DNA of 64,000 nt from assembly GCA_022414725.1 (NCBI GenBank), contig CM039462.1:58344576-58408575 (forward strand), read 5' to 3'. The notes below the pieces were generated by a model, which saw nothing but the letters and a program-made list of their open reading frames with translations, did no database searches and was not told where the DNA came from. This document shows positions 37,219-45,834 of this stretch, piece after piece. A program made the position numbers and the translations under genes. This stretch comes from Microglena sp. YARC. Lineage: Eukaryota > Chlorophyta > Chlorophyceae > Chlamydomonadales > Chlamydomonadaceae. The first letter of the stretch is position 1, and the number at the start of each line of letters is the position of its first letter.

Positions 37219-37700
37219 TGGCGATAATGGTCACTGTCGTAATGTACTCTCCGTCGGGCGCGTGCACCCCTATTCATTGGCTCCAGGCATCAACGGCACT
37301 GCTCCTGTCAAAGACAGAACCGTCCGATGGTGCTAAATCGTACAGGCTGACAGAGGGCAGTTGCGTTTGGACTCAGGATGATACGCAACACCCGGGTCCT
37401 TGCAAGGGATACGTCCACTATGTTGCCAGTGTGGGTCACTCTGGATGGTCACAAATATCATGGTTGACTGGGGTATTGCTCAATTTGCAAAGCTACCGAG
37501 CGACATGGATGATGTTTGTCTGAATGATTGCCAAATCCTTGTTGACCGCATTAGTGCTTGCACGCACTGCATGGCTGGTGGCATAATGTTGCAAGACCGT
37601 GTTGGAATGCATGCATGGTGGTCGTCAGGCCTGTGGTGTTGTTTGAGAGAGAGGCGATTGTTTACATCAAGCTCCCCTTGGATGTTGGGTACCACACTTG
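37218..37700 (+). pseudogene. Possible papain-fold-type fragment, frameshifted
   Basis: The frame from 37,218 contains SGACTPIHWL and KGYVHYVASVGHSGW. The neighbouring frame continues IMVDWGIAQFAKLPSD (about 37,460-37,505) and then a Cys-rich stretch. A Cys near the start, a His in a short strand, and then 'VDWGIAQF' resembles the Cys-His-Asp layout of papain-like domains. This is a weak pattern match, with at least one frameshift near 37,450. I would treat the function as unknown until a profile search is run. Confidence 0.2.
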
Positions 37701-37863
37701 GTCTCGCATCACTGGCTTCTGTTCTTCATGGCTGCGTCCAATAGCACCTGCAATCAGCAGCATTCACAATACTGACGTGCGCAGCCAAAACATATATTGT
37801 CATTGCTCATTGCATGCACACACACCTCCTTTGCAGGATGACCAAATACACCGTCCTTGCTGT

Positions 37864-38607
37864 TCATGTTTCTGCATGGTCACGCGTTACGTTGGGGCAA
37901 TGCTCCTTGAGCACTGTTCCCAGTTTGTGGTAAGTCGTAAGCTGTCCCACTGCCACCCACGCGTCCATGAACTCGCTGCCTCCCGCTCCGCCCCGGGCCA
38001 TTCCAAACATTGTGGACGCGGCAATAATGACACCATTGTAGTCAGCAATCGAATAGGGAATTGATGCTTCTGCAATACTGCTATATGCGTGTTGCTGAGA
38101 ATATTCCCACTCTCCCTTAGCCTTGGCTCTGGGGACTCGTAAAATGTCAGGCTGGTTGCCTCGTTGTTGCTGGGGTATCCCTCTTCCTCGCACATGTTCA
38201 GCACACGAACAAACGTGCCGGTGAACCCTTGCTGTGCTACGATGTCCTCGATCTCCTGTGCTGTAATCTGCTGCCCAAAACGAACAGACAAGGGCACCAT
38301 GTTGCGTTGAACCACTCCACGTCATGGCCACAGAATAGCAGAACTGCGACATCCGTGCCGGGCTGCAGGGAGATGCTGTATGGCGGCTCTCATGTCCCGT
38401 TTTGGGAACCTCGGAAGTGCTCCCAGAACGTTGCAGCTGAATCCTTCTCCCAGCGACTCCTTAAACCGCTCAACATCCGTTGCAAAACCCGTCGTGCTGT
38501 ACGTACGGAGGTCGCGGGGGAGCAGAGCCGCCTCCTCTAGGACTCTGCGTGAGGCGCGCCTCCAGGTTCAAGGCGTAGCTGGGTGAGACTAGCAATGCAC
38601 GCTTCAT
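37864..38607 (-). pseudogene. Caspase-like protein, broken paralogue of the gene at 39,405-40,202
   Basis: It starts at 38,607 with MKRALLVSPSYAL, matching the start of the intact paralogue, and continues in several frames. In one of them QHGALVCSF follows where the paralogue has the catalytic-His region. The next frame gives TAQEIEDIVAQ and FVRVLNMCEEEG, aligned with the paralogue's segment before its Asn-Met-Tyr. The Cys in LNMCEEEG stands where caspase-fold proteases carry the nucleophile. At least three frame changes break the gene (about 38,520, 38,300 and 38,050). The final parts resemble the paralogue's C terminus only weakly. It faces the same way as the intact copy, about 0.8 kb away. 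Confidence 0.65.
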
Positions 38608-38801
38608 CTTGTGGTAATAGTCTTGGGGGAGATATAAATAAATCACAGTCCTGCGCGCACAACACCAATATGCATTAGATAACATAGATAACATTGACTG
38701 CAGCCGGGGTGGATGCAGAGGCGACACTGCTCAGGTACATGCGCGGTGGTTACGATTCCAGAATCCAGTCACGAAGAGATGTGGGCACATCAATCCCTAT
38801 T

Positions 38802-38830
38802 TTAGACGTGTTCACATGAACACCTCTGAA
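38802..38830. repeat. Imperfect hairpin, second stem-loop family
   Basis: TTTAGACGTGTTCACATGAACACCTCTGAA is an imperfect palindrome. The perfect version is at 48,819-48,848. Both are preceded by CACATCAATCCCTAT, so the copy includes flanking sequence. Confidence 0.7.
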
Positions 38831-38974
38831 AAGACTCTCCATCTCGGGAACAACAATTATTTCAACAAAAAATAAATACTGAAGAATACCGGAGGCTCGA
38901 TAGCGGATTTTTTTGATGGCTTTTGACTGCATGGGGGTATAAAAAGTATCCATTCATGTTCTTTATTGCAGGTC

Positions 38975-39133
38975 ATGGATGGCGACGCTGAACTAGATGC
39001 TTTGCTTGCACAACACCCGGCTGCAAGAGCGGCATATGAGCGTCGCATCGAGAGGCTAAGGTTTGTACATGCTTGCCTGATGATAGCCGAACGATATGTG
39101 TTACGCCACACTACTTGCCGTAGAACATGCTAG
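38975..39133 (+). CDS. Small unknown ORF, 52 residues
   Basis: The ATG at 38,975 opens a 52-codon frame starting MDGDAELDALLAQHPAAR, a soluble, acidic-then-basic helical segment that ends in a Cys/Arg-rich tail. The ATG directly follows TTTATTGCAGGTC, which could also be a splice acceptor, so this may be an exon. It matches no family I know and is too short to be sure of. Confidence 0.3.
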   Translation: MDGDAELDALLAQHPAARAAYERRIERLRFVHACLMIAERYVLRHTTCRRTC

Positions 39134-39404
39134 CAAATTGCGTCTCCGACTGTAATTGTATTCCCATTGTCTGTGAAGGTGCGCGTTCCCTTGACTTGAG
39201 CAATCATGAAGCCATGCATGTCCATGTACACATGTGTGTGCGTCAAGATGGTAGCACATACAGTACACTAAATCTAAAAAAACTCTAGGTGTTTCACTGC
39301 CGAAATGAAAACATTAGCCCCCCGTTTTATTTTGGCAGTAGCACAGATGGTGTCAAAACGTTCCCCACACAATCTCCACCTCAGACTCAGACTCAGACTC
39401 AGAC

Positions 39405-40202
39405 TCAGAACTCCATCTCAGACTCAGACTCAGAACCCGCATCATCATTAGTGATGCAACAAGAACCCACCGGGAGAGCGGGCGTCCCGAACACACCCCA
39501 GAAAGCGTGCGTCATCCGTACTTGCGCCCCACTCCAATACTTGTCCAATGCCGTCTCGAACCCATCGTACGTCACCAGCACCTCCTGATCAAACATGCGC
39601 CCCAGTGCGACACCGAACTTGCTGCCCCGGCTGTTACCAGTGGTCTTTGCAAACTGCTGCGTGGCTGCCACTGTCATGCCGTAGTAGGTGCTTGGCGCGC
39701 CTGCCCCCCCTTGCATCTGAGCACCTCGCAGCCTTACTGCGTCCCTGGTACCTTGCCCATCCTGCCACATCTCCCCCTCGGCCTCGTACATGTTCAGCAA
39801 CCTCACAAATGTGCCTTTGAACTTCGCCGCCACGCACTCAATTGCCTCAGCTGTGACCAGCTGCTTGAATGAACACACGAGACTACCGTGCTGCGGCGAC
39901 CCCTGCCACATGCCATGGCCGCAGAACAACAACACAGCCACCTCTGTGTCGTGGGACAACAACCACTTCAGGTGGTCCAATACAGTGCTGGACAACACCT
40001 CGCCCTCCAGTGTTTCAAAACTGAAACCCGGCCCTAACTGGCGGCGTAGCACTGCTGCGTCGCGCGCAAAACCCTCAGTGCTATACTTGCCCAGGTCACT
40101 GGGGAGCACTCCTGCTTTCTCCATCACGTATCGAGTCCTGATATCCAACCCAGGCGTGGCGTAACTGGGGCTGACCAGCAAGGCACGCTTTTGTCTCTGC
40201 AT
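39405..40202 (-). CDS. Caspase-like (peptidase C14-fold) protein, probably catalytically altered
   Basis: An intact 265-residue frame. The caspase-type layout is visible: strand 1 KRALLVSPSYA (6-15), a helical stretch with FARDAAVLRRQLG (45-57), strand VAVLLFCGHG (88-97) with the catalytic His at 96 in Gly-His-Gly, a short strand GSLVCSF, a TAEAIECV helix, and strand FVRLLN (132-137). Caspases and metacaspases place an Asp-x-Cys nucleophile motif at this last strand. Here the residues are Asn137-Met138-Tyr139. The broken neighbour has Asn-Met-Cys at the same place. This copy may therefore be an inactive pseudo-protease or decoy. The C terminus is acidic (SESESEMEF), coded by a short ACTCAG microsatellite. 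TATAAATAA lies about 16-24 bp before the start codon. Confidence 0.7.
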   Translation of the reverse strand: MQRQKRALLVSPSYATPGLDIRTRYVMEKAGVLPSDLGKYSTEGFARDAAVLRRQLGPGFSFETLEGEVLSSTVLDHLKWLLSHDTEVAVLLFCGHGMWQGSPQHGSLVCSFKQLVTAEAIECVAAKFKGTFVRLLNMYEAEGEMWQDGQGTRDAVRLRGAQMQGGAGAPSTYYGMTVAATQQFAKTTGNSRGSKFGVALGRMFDQEVLVTYDGFETALDKYWSGAQVRMTHAFWGVFGTPALPVGSCCITNDDAGSESESEMEF

Positions 40203-40217
40203 CTGTGGGGGTTACAC

Positions 40218-40226
40218 TTATTTATA
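40218..40226 (-). promoter_or_regulatory. TATA-like element before the caspase-like gene
   Basis: The minus strand reads TATAAATAA 16-24 bp ahead of the ATG, in AT-rich DNA. The broken paralogue has a similarly placed TTTATTTATATC and a shared CCCCCA block. This is a plausible AT-rich viral or eukaryotic core promoter; not demonstrated. Confidence 0.3.
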
Positions 40227-40499
40227 CTTGTTAATATTGAATCACACATATTTCTCTATGTACAACTTGCGCAACCAAAACATATGTACTTCCGCCTTAA
40301 TTAATCCGCGGAAGCCATTGTAAACGGAAGTCAAATGGCATTCTCCAATTTGGAAATAAATAGTTTTGTTCACGATCAATGAAGCATGTCCAAGAAAGAA
40401 ATAATGATGCGGGACTCCAAATCAGCGTGATTTTTAAGAGGCGCGCTCCACCATCCCCAAAAAACACAGGTTTGTTAAGCAGAAAAAAAGTATTGGTTC

Positions 40500-40548
40500 G
40501 CTTGTGCATGCATGTATGTATGCATGCACGAACGAACGAACGAACGAA
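40500..40548. repeat. CATG/TATG and CGAA tetranucleotide microsatellites
   Basis: A GCATGCATGTATGTATGCAT tract is followed by five CGAA units. Confidence 0.8.
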
Positions 40549-41046
40549 CTATGATGAGAACGACGACGGAGCCGGAGCAGCAGCCGCAGAGTAGTTGTAC
40601 TTGTCCTCGCACGCAGAGTTGTACATGGCTACGCAATCAGACTGTGTCTGATATGCGCTGATGGCCTTCGCGTGTCTCTCGACACAGCGTGTAGCGTAGG
40701 CCTTGTTGACCTTTTCTGCTATATGCTTTGGTGACGCGTGCGTGGTGCACAGCAGGCCAGTGGCATGGCGATTGTTTTTGCACTGTCTAGGTCCGGACGA
40801 ACCGAGCAGGACGATGCAGCACTTCGTATTGCAGAATGGCAGATTGAGGCTGGTGAGCAGTTCGTGTCCAAAGTGGTACGGGGACAACTCTGGAACTAGC
40901 TGATTCTTCAGCAGGATATTCTCATGCCTGGTAGTCTCGGAGATGAGCTTTAGCTCATCGTTATGCTTGATAAGTGCCTGATTCTTGATCCGACAGTTCT
41001 CGAGCTCGCGCAGGAGCGCATCGTAGTCTTCGACTGTAGCAGTCAT
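40549..41046 (-). CDS. Unknown 165-aa protein: coiled coil plus Cys/His zinc-type motif
   Basis: An intact frame from 41,046. Residues 5-50 form a heptad-like helix (LLRELENCRIKNQALIKHND). Residues 76-103 hold Cys76-Cys77, Cys89, Cys100 and His103 in the arrangement CCIVLLGSSGPRQC-x10-CTTH. This resembles a short C-C-C-H zinc-binding motif common in giant-virus proteins of unknown role. A Cys/His-poor helical tail and an Ala/Ser-rich end follow. It lies between the caspase-like gene and an LRAT-domain gene on the same strand. No enzyme activity can be proposed; a DNA- or protein-binding role is only a guess. Confidence 0.55.
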   Translation of the reverse strand: MTATVEDYDALLRELENCRIKNQALIKHNDELKLISETTRHENILLKNQLVPELSPYHFGHELLTSLNLPFCNTKCCIVLLGSSGPRQCKNNRHATGLLCTTHASPKHIAEKVNKAYATRCVERHAKAISAYQTQSDCVAMYNSACEDKYNYSAAAAPAPSSFSS

Positions 41047-41247
41047 CGGCTCTTCAGACGCATTGGACTCCTCTTGAAGGAGTCCTCCTTGACGTGGTTG
41101 TGGCAGTATTTACGGCCGTTAGTTAGGATCCGGGAACAATGGGGAACCGTCCTTCTTGGTCCCGGCGCAAATGCAGCGGGCGTCAGAGGTTGTTGTGGGA
41201 TCCAGACATTTTGGGGTATTTCAGTGAGTGAATTTGGCGATTACGTG

Positions 41248-41272
41248 TGTTGTTGTTGTTGTTGTTGTTGTG
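41248..41272. repeat. GTT trinucleotide microsatellite
   Basis: About eight GTT units. On plus they read poly-Val or poly-Cys in spurious frames. Confidence 0.85.
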
Positions 41273-41344
41273 CTTGAGAAAAATCGTTTCAATTTTTTTC
41301 GAAACGTAGTCTATTTGGCGCGCGGGGGTCCTCGTTGCCTCATC

Positions 41345-41375
41345 CGCGTTTCAAATAAAAGTGGGACACACCTTA
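41345..41375 (-). repeat. Solo mariner-like end
   Basis: TTTCAAATAAAAGTGGGACACACC is the same end family as 33,870-33,904, tip to the right. It belongs to an element extending left, whose other end I did not find. Confidence 0.5.
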
Positions 41376-41489
41376 CAAACTTTCCTCAGACTCCTCAAAA
41401 AATATTTGTAGTGAACCACGGACCTGTATCTGGTTTCATGGGATATCATTCAAATTATACAGAGTGTCCAAAATTATTTGAGAACAACT

Positions 41490-42246
41490 TTATGATATTG
41501 TGCACCCAGATGACATAGAAGCCGTTCGAAGCAAGAAGGACTTGTCGCCCTTTTGGATATCATCACAAATGTCTCGCAACACTCGGTACACCTGGTCTGA
41601 GTTGTGCTTCAAGCCACCTGTCTTGCAAATCCATGCGAAACACTCACAATTCCAGTGAATCAAGTCATACTTGCGCAGAGCCATACTTGGAGTTTCCACC
41701 ATGAGCTTTGCTATGTTGGCAGCACGCTTACGATGGACAAGCTCGTCAGCAAAGTCAGTTGGAGAAGTATATTGAACAATTCCGTACGTTGTGTGGCGTG
41801 CGAGAAAATTGAGGTATCAATTTGCAGGCGGGCATCGCGCATGCGTCTGTCTCCTGAGGGTGAAGTGAAGTGGGCGATATCTGGGTCTTGGTCCAGACGG
41901 GACTCCCTGAGCACAATGCCATGGTGCGCATATCCATGGCGCCAACCTCCAACCATCACGACGATGTGGTCTCCATGGGAGAGGAGCTTCCATGCCTCTG
42001 CAGTTGCATGCACTTCGGTTCCTTCAGGGGCCAACGTCCAATGACTAGTTGCTTGGTCCTCTATCATTTGGAGAAATGATGCCCTCCGCCCACGTGCACG
42101 GCGAATTATTATACGTTGCAAGCAAGCAATTGCTGGACAAAAAATTGTCGGATAAATGCATTGTTGTACGTGTGTGTCTAATAAATCCCAAATTCTAGTT
42201 GGTAATGCTTTAATTGCTAATACATCAAGATTTGGAACAATGGTCA
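41490..42246 (-). pseudogene. LRAT/NC-domain protein, copy 2, one frameshift
   Basis: LRAT-like (NC) domains are papain-related folds with a His-Cys pair that act as acyltransferases, thiolesterases or phospholipases on lipids. The likely start is the ATG at 42,246 (MTIVPNLDVLAIKALP), which aligns with the start of copy 1. An upstream ATG at 42,364 would run through the transposon end. Key parts are GDHIVVMVGGWRHGYAHHGIV (motif with the catalytic His) and, in a second frame, WNCECFAWICKTG (nucleophile Cys). The frame changes once near 41,790-41,815; the two frames together align along their whole length with copy 1. It fills a mariner-like element. Whether the shift is real or a read error is open. 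Confidence 0.7.
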
Positions 42247-42270
42247 TTTCAATGAAGATGTGGGTTTCAC

Positions 42271-42297
42271 AATTCTCAAATAAATCGGGACACGCTT
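42271..42297 (-). repeat. Right end of the LRAT-bearing element
   Basis: TTCTCAAATAAATCGGGACACG, inverted relative to 41,460-41,488. It is followed by TA. Confidence 0.55.
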
Positions 42298-42460
42298 TAA
42301 TGTGTCTCTTGTTCTCCTGACGTCGGCGTCTTGCTCCCTCCTCCCCTCTTGCACATACAACCAACCAACTTTCTCCCTCCCTGCCTGACGCTTGAGTGCA
42401 ATCTCATGCAACACCCATTCGCGTCTATAATTACGGCAGAATTATAATGGCTATGGTATA

Positions 42461-42862
42461 ATGTCGCAATCTGGTACAATGTCGCAATCTGGTATAATGT
42501 CCCAATCTGGTATAATGTCACACACAGTGTTGCAATGCATTGAACAAGGTGATATCGAGGCTTTGAGAAGACTCTTGTTACAAGGTGTTGGTATTATTAG
42601 TAAAGAAGACTCTCCACTGACCTATGCTGTGCAATGTAAACAGATCCATGTTGTACAATTGTTGCTGATAGCTGGTAGCAATCCCAACGAACGGTGTGGA
42701 GCACCACTGATATCAGCAGCTGAGGATGGAGACGTTAAGATTGCGGAATTGTTGTGGAAAGCAGGAGCTCATCTCGACATTATGGACAACGCTCCTTGCA
42801 GAATTGCGACTCAAAATGGCAACACTGAATTCATCAGATGGATAGAAGCAAAGCTATCGTAA
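42461..42862 (+). CDS. Ankyrin-repeat protein, 133 aa, with a repeated start region
   Basis: An intact frame. After a 20-residue leader come about three ankyrin repeats: VLQCIEQGDIEALRRLLLQG (23-42), SPLTYAVQCKQIHVVQLLLI (50-69) with AGSNPNERCGAPLISAAEDG, and DVKIAELLWKAGAHLDIMDN leading into RIATQNGNTEFIRWIEAKL. Ankyrin repeats bind proteins, and NCLDVs use many of them against host factors. The leader is four tandem copies of an 18-bp unit (ATGTCGCAATCTGGTATA), each opening with an in-frame ATG, so translation could begin at 42,461, 42,479, 42,497 or 42,515. AT-rich DNA lies upstream. It ends 17 bp before a dispersed repeat module. Confidence 0.8.
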   Translation: MSQSGTMSQSGIMSQSGIMSHTVLQCIEQGDIEALRRLLLQGVGIISKEDSPLTYAVQCKQIHVVQLLLIAGSNPNERCGAPLISAAEDGDVKIAELLWKAGAHLDIMDNAPCRIATQNGNTEFIRWIEAKLS

Positions 42863-43022
42863 TACACTCGACGGAATACTAAAATGAAACCGCTTTCTGG
42901 AGTGTACGGTACACCTTATGTATTGAATAAAGGTGAGCTCGACAAAGTCGATGCTACGCTGCACGAAATCTGACAGTGTCCATGGGGCCCGCGGTTTCCC
43001 CTTCACAATCCCGACAAAGTGT
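42862..43022 (+). repeat. Dispersed module joined to a 21-bp-repeat leader
   Basis: CTCGACGGAATACTAAAATG..CGGTACACCTTATG matches the 34.06 and 36.3 kb modules. It is followed by GGTGAGCTCGACA(A/G)AGTCGATGCTACGCTGCACGAAATCTGACAGTGTCCATGGGGCCCGCGG, which is repeated almost exactly at 46,939-47,030. Each copy of the second block leads straight into a 21-bp tandem array. Confidence 0.8.
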
Positions 43023-43142
43023 TCCAGTGATAAGCTCAAGCGTTGCAGTGATAAGCTCGAGCGTTGCAGACAAAGTGTTCCAGTGATAAGCTCAAGCGTT
43101 GCAGACAAAGTGTTCCAGTGATAAGCTCAAGCGTTGCAGTGC
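43023..43142 (+). repeat. 21-bp tandem array 1 (TTCCAGTGATAAGCTCAAGCG)
   Basis: About five units, some fused with a GTTGCAGACAAA variant. The 21-bp length keeps a frame open that reads Ser-Asp-Lys-Leu-Lys-Arg repeats, probably without meaning. Other arrays lie at 46,110-46,185, 46,200-46,282 and 47,030-47,210. Confidence 0.85.
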
Positions 43143-43292
43143 ACAGTTTGTCCGAGTGTACAAACAAGTGAATCGTTTACAAACAACATACACATTGTGT
43201 AAGACTTGACAGTTAGTTACACAGTAGTAGTGTGTAGTAGTGTGTCTGCTGGTTGATGTGACAAGACGTTCCACCAGACGTAGCACCATTAG

Positions 43293-44055
43293 ATGCACAT
43301 TGTACCAAGGCTTGACGTGTTGGCACTGCGCAAGATACCATCTACAGTTTGGGCGGGATTGGATGTGCACACACAAAATTGCCTGTTTCCGGATAGTTTT
43401 CGGTTTGCAGTTGCTACCTACCAACGCTATTTGTTGCATCGTGCTCGCAGGAGAATGGATAAGTTCATCGAACTTCTTGAGGGGCAGTCACAGGGACACT
43501 GGACTCTAGCCCAGGAGGGAACTGTGCAGCATTTTAGCACAGATGCTTGGAAGCTCTTGAACCCTGGTGATCATGTGGTCGTGATGATCGGAAGGTGGCG
43601 CCTTGGTTATGCACACCATGGCATTGTGATAAGTCCTTATGGCCCTGGTCAAGATCCTCAGGTTGCGCACTTTGTGTCTCCGACTGGTGACATGTTGATG
43701 CGAGATGCTCGATTACAGATCGGCTCGCACACCGAGTTCATTGGAGCAAGAGCGACTTTTGGTATCGTGCCGTATGCCTCTGCCAACTCCGAGGCCGATA
43801 AATTCGAACGCCAACGCGGCCGTTGACCTTGCCAAGTGGATGGTGGAATCACCTGAGTTTGCACGGAAGAAGTACAATCTGATTGCATGGAATTGCGAGT
43901 GCTTTGCTTGGGTCTGCAAAACTGGTGACATCAATGCGCATTCCCACCAAGTTGAGCGTGTCCTAAAAGCCATCAGCGATGATCTGCGGAAGGGGGAGAG
44001 GTCCATTCTTCTGCAAACGGGAGCAGTTGATTCAAGTTCTTGTATTGTCGCATGA
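43293..44055 (+). pseudogene. LRAT/NC-domain protein, copy 1, one frameshift
   Basis: The frame 43,293-43,826 starts MHIVPRLDVLALRKIP and contains TDAWKLLNPGDHVVVMIG (83-100) and RLGYAHHGIVISP (103-115), the LRAT His motif. The second frame (to 44,055) carries AWNCECFAWVCKTGD, the Cys motif. In LRAT enzymes this second motif is usually Asn-Cys-Glu-His-Phe; here the His is a Cys. The frame changes by one base near 43,795-43,820, in a GC-rich run, and the two parts align with copy 2 along their whole length. The family transfers or cleaves acyl chains of lipids and can inhibit growth or remodel membranes. No transmembrane anchor is evident. No transposon ends flank this copy. Confidence 0.7.
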
Positions 44056-44179
44056 CACTTCGCCTACCCATCCAACTGCATAGGGTTCATCAGCTTAAAT
44101 GCTGAAATACGGAATGAAGGGATATGAATAATGGTTGGTCCGTGCGCTGAAGACGAAGCTTCACGAGCTCCAGCATCCG

Positions 44180-44250
44180 CTATCCTATCTATCTAATGCC
44201 CGACATGTTTCCTATACTATCCTATCTATATAATTCCCGACATGTTTCCT
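44180..44250 (+). repeat. Two-copy 38-bp tandem repeat
   Basis: CTATCCTATCTAT..CCCGACATGTTTCCT occurs twice in a row (44,188-44,212 and 44,217-44,250) in the gene-free space before the ATPase gene. Confidence 0.7.
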
Positions 44251-44436
44251 CCGTTCCGTTTGCTCCGGCGACAACACGAAATTAAGCCGGACAGCGGTAA
44301 TCGGTCTTCGACCTTCGAGAGTGCCCATTGAAGTACCAGCCGCACTGAAGCGATCGCCTCTCTTCCTGGACACGCCGACTGTAGCTTGTTTGGTTGCGTT
44401 TATTATATGCATCAAATTCCCTAGTCATGTGAGTAA

Positions 44437-45051
44437 ATGAGCATCACACAGACAACTTGTAAGCCACAAGTAATGTACATTTTAGGGCGCAGGGAAAGTG
44501 GGAAGAGTCACGCTATCACTCAACTTATTGCTCAACATTCACCACCCACTCTAATATTGGTCATGACAGAACATAACAAGGAGTACCATGCTTTACATAC
44601 ACCAGAGGCAACGTTGTGTAAACTGTCTGAATCTGAATCAGAATCACCTTCACTTGACGGTTTCAATGTGCTAGCATTTGATGACATCCATCTTTTTAAT
44701 GTACAAGGCCGCCAATTGTTACACAATGCCATGCAGTCGAAAGCTCGTGCCGTCATCTTGTCTGTCTCTCACCCGTGCAGCATTCCCCTAGCCGGTCGAG
44801 ACACCATCTTACAACTCAGTCAGTATCATGACCATCACGGATCTGACTGGGTGAAGATGTTGAAGGCCACGTATGCATTCCAACTAGCTGCAAATGTGCC
44901 TGGTTTCTGGAAATACATCCACAGGCACAGCCCCACCGTTGTGCTGCACTGCCAAGTGGGTAGTTTCCATGTCACAATAGTGGGCAAGTGTGACACGGAC
45001 AACCTCATTGGCTTGAAGGCCCACAATCTTTGTCAGCAAGCGCCAACATAA
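44437..45051 (+). CDS. P-loop ATPase, possibly a short A32-like packaging ATPase
   Basis: An intact 204-residue frame. The Walker A motif is GRRESGKS (17-24), after a VMYIL strand. Walker B is FNVLAFDDIHLF (76-87) with Asp82-Asp83. A later strand AVILSVSHP (109-117) could be the sensor region. This order and the short N terminus resemble NCLDV A32-type (FtsK/HerA-clade) DNA-packaging ATPases, which drive genome entry into the capsid. It is at the short end for that family (usually about 250 residues), and the C-terminal half (HRHSPTVVLHCQVGSFHVTI) is not one I recognise. It could instead be another viral AAA-like ATPase. It lies between two LRAT genes and points toward the third. Confidence 0.55.
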   Translation: MSITQTTCKPQVMYILGRRESGKSHAITQLIAQHSPPTLILVMTEHNKEYHALHTPEATLCKLSESESESPSLDGFNVLAFDDIHLFNVQGRQLLHNAMQSKARAVILSVSHPCSIPLAGRDTILQLSQYHDHHGSDWVKMLKATYAFQLAANVPGFWKYIHRHSPTVVLHCQVGSFHVTIVGKCDTDNLIGLKAHNLCQQAPT

Positions 45052-45059
45052 ATGTCCCG

Positions 45060-45185
45060 CAACAACACCAGGCCACGCCCCCTACACATGTGTTTTCCTC
45101 GCGCCCATGAAAATACGTGTGTAAACATGTCAGATCTGACACGTGTTTTCGCGCGCCTCGAAGCACGCGTGTAAACAAGTCAGAT
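45060..45185 (+). repeat. Short inverted/direct motif pair GTGTTTTC..GTGTAAACA
   Basis: TGTTTTCCTCGCGCC..ACGTGTGTAAACATGTCAG is followed by CGTGTTTTCGCGCGCCTCGAAGCACGCGTGTAAACAAGTCAG. The same motif occurs at 22,250-22,290. It can fold back (CGTG..CACG). It lies between the 3' ends of two convergent genes, so a role at transcript ends is possible. Confidence 0.45.
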
Positions 45186-45834
45186 TGCCGACGATGCTCT
45201 GGACTTGAGCAGACTCCCACATACATCACAACAAAAACAAAATGAAAATCTTTTAAACAAACCAGGCTTTGATTTTTTGTGTTGGATAAAAGGCATCGCA
45301 TGTGTCATCAGGTACACCTGAGCGGCAATTCGAGACAACTTAACTGAATCCCACCTGAGCGTACGGCACCATGTCGCAAAGTGGTCACAGTTGCGGCCCA
45401 GCAAGTGATAGAGGCCAGAGCAATCTTGCAGATCCATGTGCAGCCCCAACGCCAGTGCCGCCGAGAACTCCCGAAGCTCTGGTGTGTCGCTATCCCAACA
45501 CATTACAGCAAGCTCAGGCCAGCCGGGGACAGCCATGAATTCGCCCAATGTACGCAGCCGGATCTTGGCCTCTTGTTTGCCCGCATCCTGTGAGCCCCAA
45601 AAAATCAACCACGAGATTTTTACCCCCCTGCACTCCTGAAATGGGACCAACAAAGATTCCATGATGGAATCTCTCATTGCTACCCGCTGTCCGAATGAGG
45701 ATCTGATCGCCAGAAAGGAGCTCTGTGGCAACTTCAGCTATGTCAACGCGGCGGGCTGACTGCGGGAGCAAGTTGTGAATGCCCATGACATTCATCGCGC
45801 CCCTCCATGAGGGCGAAAACGTCACTATCAGCAC
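45180..45834 (-). pseudogene. LRAT/NC-domain protein, copy 3 (divergent), one frameshift
   Basis: Starts at 45,834. The first frame contains TELLSGDQILIRT and FHHGIFVGP, the LRAT His motif. The second frame carries GRNCDHFATWCRTLRW, the Cys motif in its classical Asn-Cys-Asp-His form, followed by a helix and a Cys/Phe-rich, possibly membrane-associated tail (RFSFCFCCDVCGSLL). The frame changes once at 45,597-45,610, in a T6/G4 run on the coding strand. It differs more from copies 1 and 2 than they do from each other, so it is an older paralogue or a separate acquisition. The role is probably lipid acyl transfer or hydrolysis at membranes, by family analogy only. Confidence 0.65.

Larger units (their letters stand above)
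41460..42297. mobile_element. 838-bp mariner-like non-autonomous element filled by an LRAT-domain gene
   Basis: The left end CAGAGTGTCCAAAATTATTT and the right end (reverse complement) AAGCGTGTCCCGATTTATTT are inverted repeats that agree at 20 of 25 positions, both continuing into GAGAA. A TA dinucleotide lies directly outside each end (41,458-41,459 and 42,298-42,299), as expected of Tc1/mariner insertion. The interior is taken up almost completely by one minus-strand LRAT-type reading frame (42,246 to 41,490). No transposase is present. Confidence 0.6.

Noticed and set aside
41228..41518. 96-codon plus-strand frame starting in poly-Val
   Set aside because: It begins in a GTT microsatellite and crosses two transposon ends; not a gene.
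43092..43439. Minus-strand 115-codon frame
   Set aside because: Antisense to the LRAT copy 1 start region and the 21-bp array.
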